NCBI GenBank assembly: GCA_022562655.1
Contig: JADFOU010000080.1
Location: forward strand, 1-8,350
DNA length: 8,350 nucleotides
Direction: 5' to 3'
Source: a candidate division TA06 bacterium
Lineage (GTDB): Bacteria; Hydrothermota; DG-26; E44-bin18; JADFOU01
The position numbers and the translations under genes are program-made. Under the pieces are notes generated by a model. That model was not told the origin of the DNA and did no database searches. It worked only from the letters and a program-made list of their open reading frames with translations. Positions 1 through 4,633 of this stretch are shown here, in pieces; within the stretch, counting starts at the first letter, position 1, and each line of letters starts with the position of its first letter.

Positions 1-342
1 AATGGAGTTGATATGGTCATAATAGGTCTTGTCATCCTCCCCTTTGATGGCAAAGACAGGAGTATTGCAAAACTTGACAAGGGCGGCGGCTACATCATCC
101 TGGGTAGAAAGAGGGTTGCTTGCACACAAGGATACCTCTGCCCCTCCCGCCTTCAGCGTTCTCACCAGGTTTCCCGTCTCCGTCGTTACATGAAGACAGG
201 CAGCGACACGAATTCCTTCAAGGGGTTTCTCTTTCTCATACCTTTCCCGGATGGACTGAAGAACGTCCATCTTGGAATCTGCCCAGTCAATCTTTGTCCA
301 TCCCTTCTCCGACAATTTTTCATTTTTGACATGAAATTTCAT
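1..342 (-). CDS. ahcY: Adenosylhomocysteinase, N-terminal part (cut by window edge)
   Basis: Cytosolic enzyme that hydrolyses S-adenosylhomocysteine to adenosine and homocysteine, clearing the inhibitor left by SAM-dependent methylation. The 114 visible codons read through to base 1 without a stop. Residues 46-56 (VAACLHVTTET) match the substrate-domain segment that holds the conserved His and Thr residues (H51, T53, T56 here), and SNPLSTQDDVAAAL at 75-88 is the next family signature. The SNPLSTQDDV wording is the form seen in the shorter Thermotoga/archaeal-like branch, not the NIFSTQDHAAA form of human and E. coli-type relatives. The NAD-binding domain lies outside the window. The ATG at 342 has a strong AGGAGG four bases upstream. 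The gene follows metK in the same direction, separated from it by the S23-family cassette. Identity is secure; completeness cannot be judged. Confidence 0.95.
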   Translation of the reverse strand, partial: MKFHVKNEKLSEKGWTKIDWADSKMDVLQSIRERYEKEKPLEGIRVAACLHVTTETGNLVRTLKAGGAEVSLCASNPLSTQDDVAAALVKFCNTPVFAIKGEDDKTYYDHINSI

Positions 343-346
343 GGTA

Positions 347-352
347 CCTCCT
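347..352 (-). promoter_or_regulatory. Shine-Dalgarno site of ahcY
   Basis: AGGAGG on the minus strand, four bases before the ATG at 342. Only five bases separate it from the heptad array at 358-392, so the repeat tract stops just short of this site and leaves ahcY translation signals intact. Confidence 0.85.
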
Positions 353-357
353 AACTT

Positions 358-392
358 TAGACATTAGACTATAGACTTTAGACTTTGGACTT
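358..392. repeat. Heptad tandem array, left arm (5 units)
   Basis: Five consecutive 7-bp units read TAGACAT, TAGACTA, TAGACTT, TAGACTT and TGGACTT on the plus strand. The array is in inverted orientation to the one at 787-814. The last codons and the TAA stop (378-380) of the four-helix-bundle gene lie inside it. Because the unit is 7 bp and contains a stop triplet when read on the minus strand, successive units place stops in all three frames. Confidence 0.85.
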
Positions 393-752
393 ACTTGAAG
401 CTTCAATGTAGTTAATCAAACCACGAAGTGTTTTCACCGTTTGCTGATATTGTGAGTCCAATATTCCATACTGATTTTTCTTCAAGTATCCAATTTCTTT
501 TGAGAAACGAATGTAGTAGCTCAATTCAGCCAAGGAACCCATAGCAATATAAAGAAAATGGACATATTCTTTCTGGTGTCTTCTGGCTGAACCTTCAACA
601 ATATTTGCAGGAACAGAGACGGCGGATCTTCTCATCTGCGATGTGAGTCCAAAAATCTCACTTTTTGGAAAATCCTTTGTCGATTTATAAATCTCCATTG
701 CAAGCTGATCCGCAAATTGCCAAGCTTTTATTTTCGTATAATCCCTTGCCAT
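378..752 (-). CDS. Four-helix-bundle protein, S23/23S-rRNA-IVS family
   Basis: A 124-residue protein recognisable as the TIGR02436-type four-helix-bundle family, first known from intervening sequences in 23S rRNA genes and related to the Avd accessory protein of diversity-generating retroelements. Family landmarks include the AWQFADQLAMEIY helix at 10-22, FPKSEIFGLTSQMRRSAVSVPANIVEGSARR at 28-58, which contains the conserved VPANIxEG turn, and a YIAMGSLAEL helix at 68-77. Length is normal for the family. The molecular function is not established; nucleic-acid or protein binding has been proposed. The ATG at 752 has a strong AGGAGGG (757-763) four bases away. No rRNA or reverse transcriptase is nearby, so this is a free-standing copy. 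It separates metK from ahcY, and its last codons (KSKV plus stop) are made of the flanking repeat. Confidence 0.93.
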   Translation of the reverse strand: MARDYTKIKAWQFADQLAMEIYKSTKDFPKSEIFGLTSQMRRSAVSVPANIVEGSARRHQKEYVHFLYIAMGSLAELSYYIRFSKEIGYLKKNQYGILDSQYQQTVKTLRGLINYIEASSKSKV

Positions 753-765
753 TTTTCCCTCCTAT

Positions 766-787
766 ATTCTTTTATTCTTTTATCTTT
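766..787. repeat. Short tandem ATTCTTTT repeat
   Basis: Two perfect copies of ATTCTTTT (766-773 and 774-781) are followed by a partial ATCTTT. The tract lies between the Shine-Dalgarno site of the four-helix-bundle gene and the right heptad array. It is upstream of that gene's ribosome binding site, so slippage here would alter only leader length. Confidence 0.7.
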
Positions 788-814
788 AGTCCATAGTCTA
801 TGGTCTAAAGTCTA
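787..814. repeat. Heptad tandem array, right arm (4 units)
   Basis: Four exact-length heptads read TAGTCCA, TAGTCTA, TGGTCTA and AAGTCTA on the plus strand, inverted relative to 358-392. The last four codons of metK (DFRP) and its TAG stop at 798-800 are read from this array. Confidence 0.85.
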
Positions 815-1949
815 TTTCTTTTCTCAATTCTTCAACCATATCCGTCTTCTCCCAGGTAAACTCCTCCTCCTTCCTGCCAAAATGACCGTAACAGGCGGTT
901 TTTCGGTAGATGGGACGCAGAAGGTTGAGTTTCTGGATGATCCCCTTAGGCGTAAGAGCAAAAACCTTTTTTACGGCTTTGATCAAATCTTCTTCGGATA
1001 CCGTTCCGGTTCCGAAAGTATTGATGGAGAGGGAAATGGGCTCTTCCAGACCTATGGCATAAGAAAGCTGAAGACTGCACTTCTTCGCGAAACTCGCTGC
1101 CACAATATTCTTAGCGATATAGCGTGCCATATAGGAGGCGGATCGATCCACCTTTGAAGGGTCCTTCCCGGAGAAACTTCCTCCGCCATGTCGGTCTAAC
1201 CCACCGTAAGTGTCCACCATTATCTTTCGTCCTGTCACCCCGGTATCCGCTTGAGGACCGCCAATGACAAAGCGTCCTGTAGGGTTGATATAAAATTTTG
1301 TCTTGCCTTCTAAGAGATCCTCGGGGATCACCGAATGAATCACTTTCTCCTGAAGATCTTCCTTCATCTGTTCAGTATCTACATCCGGATCATGTTGAGC
1401 GGCAAGGATGACGGTATCCACCCTTTCCGGTCTTCCATCCAAATATTCTACTGTCACTTGAGACTTCCCATCCGGTCGGAGATAGTCGAGAATCCCGGTC
1501 TTTCTCAACTCGGCGAGGCGCCGTACCAGTTTATGGGCAAGGACGATGGGGAGGGGCATCAACTCCTCCGTCTCATTCGTCGCATAGCCGAACATCATCC
1601 CTTGATCCCCTGCCCCACCAGTATCCACCCCTTGACCGATGTCCGGGGATTGCTCCTGGATCGAGGTGACGATGGCACAACTCTCGTAATCAAACCCGTA
1701 GGAGGGGTCATTGTATCCCACCTCTCGGACAATTATCCGAACAATCTCTGGCACATCCACATAGCAGGTGGTCGTAATCTCTCCTGCCACCATGACAAGC
1801 CCCCGGGTTGTCAGGGTTTCACAAGCGACTCTACCTTGAGTATCTTCTTCTAAAACTTTATCTAAAACGGCATCGGAGATCTGATCGCAGATCTTATCCG
1901 GATGCCCCTCTGTTACGGATTCTGAGGTCAAAAGTGTTCTACCAGACAT
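798..1949 (-). CDS. metK: S-adenosylmethionine synthase (methionine adenosyltransferase)
   Basis: Cytosolic enzyme that joins methionine and ATP to give SAM, releasing phosphate and diphosphate. At 383 residues it is full length (E. coli has 384). All hallmarks are present: GHPDK at 15-19 (H16 and D18 correspond to E. coli H14 and D16), the GAGDQG hexapeptide at 112-117, DGKSQVT with K162, DTGVTGRK at 235-242, DTYGG at 246-250 and the P-loop-like GGGSFSGKD at 255-263. K262 and D268 match E. coli K265 and D271. The ATG at 1949 is preceded by AAAGGGGTG at good spacing. Only 72 bp separate it from the nucleotidyltransferase upstream, so co-transcription is likely. The final residues DFRP and the stop come from the heptad array, so the native C-terminus has probably been slightly rewritten. 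Confidence 0.98.
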   Translation of the reverse strand: MSGRTLLTSESVTEGHPDKICDQISDAVLDKVLEEDTQGRVACETLTTRGLVMVAGEITTTCYVDVPEIVRIIVREVGYNDPSYGFDYESCAIVTSIQEQSPDIGQGVDTGGAGDQGMMFGYATNETEELMPLPIVLAHKLVRRLAELRKTGILDYLRPDGKSQVTVEYLDGRPERVDTVILAAQHDPDVDTEQMKEDLQEKVIHSVIPEDLLEGKTKFYINPTGRFVIGGPQADTGVTGRKIMVDTYGGLDRHGGGSFSGKDPSKVDRSASYMARYIAKNIVAASFAKKCSLQLSYAIGLEEPISLSINTFGTGTVSEEDLIKAVKKVFALTPKGIIQKLNLLRPIYRKTACYGHFGRKEEEFTWEKTDMVEELRKEIDFRP

Positions 1950-2010
1950 ATTACACCCCTTTCATCAATTCAATATACTCATTACGAAAGTTTAGTGGAA
2001 GACCCCGTTC

Positions 2011-2039
2011 AACTGCTACTGCTACTGCTTTCTGCTACT
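2011..2039. repeat. GCAGTA-word repeat at the 3' end of the nucleotidyltransferase
   Basis: On the plus strand the tract repeats CTGCTA/CTGCTT several times; on the minus strand this reads GCAGTAGCAGTAG. It supplies the last codons and TAG stop (2022-2024) of the nucleotidyltransferase and occupies part of the 72-bp metK leader. The same word recurs at 4425-4628. Confidence 0.75.
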
Positions 2040-3128
2040 TTTAATCACCTCATTCTCACCAACTATTCTCTCTTTCAAATGAACCCCTTCGAGAACTGCA
2101 TGCTCATTCACGATGACATCTGAGAGAACTACATTCTTGAGGCTCACTCCACGGCCAATGGAGACATAGGGACCTACTTTTGATCCTTCAATCTTGACTT
2201 CGGGATGGATAAAGACAGGGGGAATAATTTCGGAATCTATGATTCGAGTGCGAATTTCGGATTTCGGAGTGGGGAGTTCCCCATCCCGCACTCCGCCTTC
2301 CGCATTCCGTATTAGCAAGTGTCGGTTGGTTGCCAGTAAGGCCTCAGGGGTCCCGCAGTCGAACCACCCTTCAATCTCGAAGGGGCGGATCTTCTCCCCC
2401 TTATCTACCAGCATCTGAAGCCCATCGGTCAATTGAACCTCTCCCTCCCACCATTCCATTGGTGATTGGTGATTGGTGACTCGTCCCGCCCCTGATAGGG
2501 GCGGGATTCGTGATTCGTGATTCTGTACCAGTTCATCCAGAACAAAAAACAAAGGTCTTGAATGTTCGAAGTAGTATAGCCCAATAAGGGCAAGGCTCCT
2601 CTTTTTCTCCTTGGGTTTCTCAACAACTTTTGTGATGTATCCATTCTGTGTCTCTACAATTCCGAACCGCCTCGGATCCTCTAATACACGGACTCCGACT
2701 GTACCATAGGCATCCTTGCCTGTGCTTCTTATCATCTCAGAATAATCCACTTCGAATAGGGTATCGCCCAGGAGGATGAGGACAGGTTCATTTTCGAACC
2801 GATCACGACAGACATAAACCGCATGTCCCAGCCCAATCTCCACCTCTTGCTTGATAAAAGATATTTTGTGAATTCCGAACTCCGAACTCCGAATTTCGAA
2901 TTCTGATTTTACGTATTCAATGACCCGATCCCCGAGATACCCATAGACAATGATCAGTTCCTCGATTTTAAAGTCTGGATTTTTCTTTGTACACTGAAAT
3001 AGACTTTCGAGGATGTGTCCCAAGACCGGTTTACCAGCCACATGGAGGAGAACCTTTGGGGTTGTATTGGTATGAGGCCTCAACCTCGTCCCTTTCCCCG
3101 CAGTAGGTATAATAACTTTGAGTCCCAT
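2022..3128 (-). CDS. Sugar-phosphate nucleotidyltransferase with left-handed beta-helix tail
   Basis: The enzyme transfers an NMP to a sugar 1-phosphate, giving an NDP-sugar for cell-envelope glycans. Seen in order: the nucleotide-binding signature GKGTRLRP at 11-18 with K25 in TTPK, IGLGHAV at 98-104, LLGDTLF at 119-125 with the metal-binding aspartate D122, VEKP at 169-172, EVQLTDGLQML at 230-240 and WFDCGTPEALLATNRHLL at 255-272. A hexapeptide-type left-handed beta-helix follows from about 303 to 362. Which sugar and nucleotide are used cannot be read from sequence; glucose-1-phosphate or mannose-1-phosphate would fit the isomerase next door. At 368 residues it carries three in-frame repeat-derived insertions (76-87, 202-223 and 274-300) and a repeat-derived end (SSRKQ). 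All fall in loops, linkers or the tail, so activity is probably retained. No clear Shine-Dalgarno precedes the ATG at 3128, where the leader is repeat-derived. Confidence 0.9.
   Translation of the reverse strand: MGLKVIIPTAGKGTRLRPHTNTTPKVLLHVAGKPVLGHILESLFQCTKKNPDFKIEELIIVYGYLGDRVIEYVKSEFEIRSSEFGIHKISFIKQEVEIGLGHAVYVCRDRFENEPVLILLGDTLFEVDYSEMIRSTGKDAYGTVGVRVLEDPRRFGIVETQNGYITKVVEKPKEKKRSLALIGLYYFEHSRPLFFVLDELVQNHESRIPPLSGAGRVTNHQSPMEWWEGEVQLTDGLQMLVDKGEKIRPFEIEGWFDCGTPEALLATNRHLLIRNAEGGVRDGELPTPKSEIRTRIIDSEIIPPVFIHPEVKIEGSKVGPYVSIGRGVSLKNVVLSDVIVNEHAVLEGVHLKERIVGENEVIKSSRKQ
2229..2309. repeat. In-frame CGGAATT-type palindromic element (copy 1)
   Basis: About 81 bp made of CGGAAT/CGGATTT/CGGAGT words in one half and their complements in the other. 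CGGAGTG (2265-2271) pairs with CACTCCG (2289-2295), TGGGGA (2270-2275) pairs with TCCCCA (2278-2283), and the outer words pair imperfectly. It encodes residues 274-300 of the nucleotidyltransferase, between the catalytic domain and the beta-helix tail. Confidence 0.75.
2461..2525. repeat. In-frame GC-hairpin element flanked by GTGATT words (copy 1)
   Basis: Tandem GGTGATT words (2461-2479) precede a perfect inverted repeat with arms TCCCGCCCCT (2484-2493) and AGGGGCGGGA (2497-2506) around a GAT loop. Tandem ATTCGTG words follow. The segment encodes residues 202-223 of the nucleotidyltransferase, just before the conserved EVQLTD motif. A related element with the same edges lies at 7081-7150. 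Confidence 0.8.
2870..2903. repeat. In-frame CGGAATT-type element (copy 2)
   Basis: A 34-bp tract of CCGAACT/CCGAATT words bounded by GAATTC at both ends (2870-2875 and 2898-2903). It encodes residues 76-87 of the nucleotidyltransferase, in a loop ahead of the KISFIKQEVEIGLGHAV strand. The words match those of the element at 2229-2309. Confidence 0.7.
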
Positions 3129-3142
3129 GTCAAAAACCCAAA

Positions 3143-3240
3143 AAATTCACCACTAAGGCACTAAGATGCAAGGTAAGATCTTAGGGAATAATAAAATATG
3201 ACCCCCATGTATCCTTTGTGTCTTTGTGGTAAAATTCTGT
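3143..3240. repeat. Inverted pair of ACACAAAGG-type repeats upstream of the nucleotidyltransferase
   Basis: The left copy (3143-3173) reads ACCACTAAGGCACTAAG on the plus strand. The right copy (3213-3240) is the same family in opposite orientation (CCTTTGTGTCTTTGTGGT). The pair surrounds about 40 bp containing the palindrome TAAGATCTTA (3174-3183). This family of accacaaagacacaaagg words is common between genes in environmental genomes. Confidence 0.75.
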
Positions 3241-3263
3241 GATTTTTGTCCTCTTGTGATTAC

Positions 3264-3313
3264 TGATTCTTGAGTGCCTTTAACCCTCAATTATCTGTAC
3301 TAATCTTGTGGTT
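3264..3313. repeat. ATCTGTGTTAATCT-type dispersed repeat (copy 1)
   Basis: Positions 3264-3306 align without gaps to 6538-6580 at 34 of 43 bases. The tract continues into AATCTTGTGGTT (3302-3313), one base different from the AATCTCGTGGTT word seen three times around ptsI. It fills the space between the isomerase stop and the ACACAAAGG repeats. Confidence 0.75.
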
Positions 3314-3318
3314 ACGAA

Positions 3319-3357
3319 TCACTTGGTGACCTTTGTGTCCTTGTGGTGAGATTCTGT
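3319..3357. repeat. ACACAAAGG-type repeat forming the isomerase C-terminus
   Basis: Positions 3330-3357 match 3213-3240 in the same orientation at 25 of 28 bases. Read on the minus strand it encodes the terminal SHHKDTKVTK and leads into the TGA at 3319-3321. Confidence 0.85.
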
Positions 3358-4416
3358 CAGTTGAGATTTAAATTTTGAAATACGAGGAATCGGTGTTGGG
3401 TCTACCCCCCGGAGAATCGCCAAATAGTAACTGACATAGTCCCCCAAATAGACCAAGGAGAAGATTCTGGAGAGGAGCCCTTTCCCTTCACTCTCAATCT
3501 CCAAAAGATCCAAACCCAGTTCCCGAATCATTTCCAGAGTAAGAATCATAGGGTGTTTGGTTTTCTCCGATGAATTACAATCTTTCAGGAAAATTGCAAT
3601 CGGATGAAATGTGTATTCACTCATCTCTTTCAGATGATCCCATCCCATCACCTCATTATGATTCAACTCCGGAAAGAGGTCGGTATGGGCAAAGACTTTG
3701 GCATTCTCATTTAATTGAGTCTCCCACCTGTGAGCGACTCCTTCAAAGTAATTGGAATCGGCATAGATTAGAGGAATTTTGTTGTAAAGTCGAGAGGCAA
3801 CCTCCTTTGCCAGGTTCTCTCGAGCAGGGACTGAAGGGTCGAAGCGATCCCGAAGAGAGGTAAGGAGTTGAATCAGTTCGAAAAGATCCTCCTTCTTTCC
3901 TCCTATAAGACCGAACCTCTCTAAGACAATGAGTAGCGGAATCGTGAGATACCCTAAGGCACATCGGGGAGGAGAGCCTCCTGGAAGGTGTATCCAAGGG
4001 GTCCCATCCCTTTCAAAAGCCTCTGCTAACCTCCCGCCGCTGGTAATTCCAATCAAGAGGGGTTTCCGCCTCTTCCCCTCTTCATAAGCCAAGAGAGCCT
4101 CTTCAGTCTCACCCGAGTAACTTACGACGAAGAGTAGGGTCTTTTCATCGACGAAGTTGGGAAGGGAATACTCCCGGTTGACCAAAAAGGGAACCCGCAT
4201 CTCATCTCTCAGCGCGGCACGGACGAGGTCTCCACCAATGGCCGATCCCCCCATACCCGAAAGGCAGACCGATCTCACTTCTCGATTCACAGTGAGGTCA
4301 ACCCCTTCACCCAAGACGATCCCCTCTTTCACCTGCTGGGGAAGGCTGTAGAGGAGGTCCCGCATCTTGGCAGAATCGAGAGTCTCTATCCGATCCTGTT
4401 CGTCCAAAGGATTCAT
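3319..4416 (-). CDS. Bifunctional phosphoglucose/phosphomannose isomerase
   Basis: Cytosolic isomerase of the SIS-domain PGI/PMI family (TIGR02128 type), converting glucose 6-phosphate and mannose 6-phosphate to and from fructose 6-phosphate. The 365 residues show GMGGSAIGGD at 54-63, SYSGETEE at 99-106 (sugar-phosphate binding), ITSGG at 124-128, PPRCALGY at 149-156, TQLNENAK at 233-240, ELNHNEVMGW at 250-259 and GDYVSYYLAILRGVDPTPI at 325-343. E237 and H253 are 16 residues apart, the same spacing as the catalytic Glu203/His219 reported for the Pyrobaculum enzyme. The start at 4416 fits the family N-terminus, but no Shine-Dalgarno is visible because a GCAGTA-word repeat begins about ten bases upstream. 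The last ten residues (SHHKDTKVTK) are translated repeat. It lies between ptsI and a sugar nucleotidyltransferase, consistent with feeding hexose phosphates to sugar activation. Confidence 0.95.
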   Translation of the reverse strand: MNPLDEQDRIETLDSAKMRDLLYSLPQQVKEGIVLGEGVDLTVNREVRSVCLSGMGGSAIGGDLVRAALRDEMRVPFLVNREYSLPNFVDEKTLLFVVSYSGETEEALLAYEEGKRRKPLLIGITSGGRLAEAFERDGTPWIHLPGGSPPRCALGYLTIPLLIVLERFGLIGGKKEDLFELIQLLTSLRDRFDPSVPARENLAKEVASRLYNKIPLIYADSNYFEGVAHRWETQLNENAKVFAHTDLFPELNHNEVMGWDHLKEMSEYTFHPIAIFLKDCNSSEKTKHPMILTLEMIRELGLDLLEIESEGKGLLSRIFSLVYLGDYVSYYLAILRGVDPTPIPRISKFKSQLTESHHKDTKVTK

Positions 4417-4424
4417 ATTTACAT

Positions 4425-4628
4425 CAGTAGCAGTTGGTCAAGTCACCGACGCTCCAAAGCTTTGGCGACGGCACGCGACGGAGCGCAGTAGCAGTGGCAC
4501 TCGACTGCAACTGCATACTGCCTCTACCTATGATATTTTATTTGACAAGCAAAACGCTTGTCCTACTTCTTCTTACAGACAGTCCAACTGATGAGGATGT
4601 TTTACTGCCACCTGCTACTGCTACTGTA
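4425..4628. repeat. Cluster of GCAGTA-word repeats with hairpins between ptsI and the isomerase
   Basis: CAGTAGCAGT (4425-4434) and GCAGTAGCAGTGGCA (4485-4499) read on the plus strand. TGCAACTGCATACTGC (4505-4520) and CTGCCACCTGCTACTGCTAC (4605-4624) read in the opposite sense. Between them lie the perfect palindrome CCAAAGCTTTGG (4454-4465), the pair CGCTCC/GGAGCG and the hairpin GACAAGC-AAAAC-GCTTGTC (4544-4562). The words fill the 217-bp gap, start about 6-10 bp after the ptsI stop and end about 8 bp before the isomerase start. No gene is seen here. The hairpin has no downstream U-run on the minus strand, so it is not a convincing terminator. Confidence 0.7.
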
Positions 4629-4633
4629 TTTTC

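Larger units (their letters stand above)
358..814 (-). mobile_element. Candidate S23 gene cassette bracketed by inverted heptad arrays
   Basis: A 457-bp segment begins and ends with arrays of a degenerate TAGACTW/WAGTCTA heptad in opposite orientation. Its only content is the four-helix-bundle gene. It sits precisely between the 3' end of metK and the Shine-Dalgarno site of ahcY. No transposase and no clear target-site duplication are visible, so mobility is inferred only from the architecture and from the patchy distribution known for S23/IVS-family genes. Confidence 0.4.

Noticed and set aside
358..392. CRISPR array
   Set aside because: Units are 7 bp, directly abutting and without spacers.
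378..752. Avd-type accessory gene of a diversity-generating retroelement
   Set aside because: No reverse transcriptase, template repeat or variable target is visible; family resemblance alone does not support it.
1335..1853. Plus-strand 172-codon open frame opposite metK
   Set aside because: Antisense shadow of a strongly conserved gene with all MetK motifs; no ribosome site or recognisable domain.
1950..2021. SAM-responsive riboswitch upstream of metK
   Set aside because: The 72-bp leader is partly repeat-derived and shows none of the conserved SAM riboswitch cores I can recognise.
2429..2644. Minus-strand 71-codon frame overlapping the nucleotidyltransferase
   Set aside because: Alternative frame within the gene; the repeat words simply stay open in more than one frame.
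4544..4562. Rho-independent terminator after ptsI
   Set aside because: The stem is only 7 bp with moderate GC and no U-run follows on the minus strand; it fits better as part of the repeat cluster.
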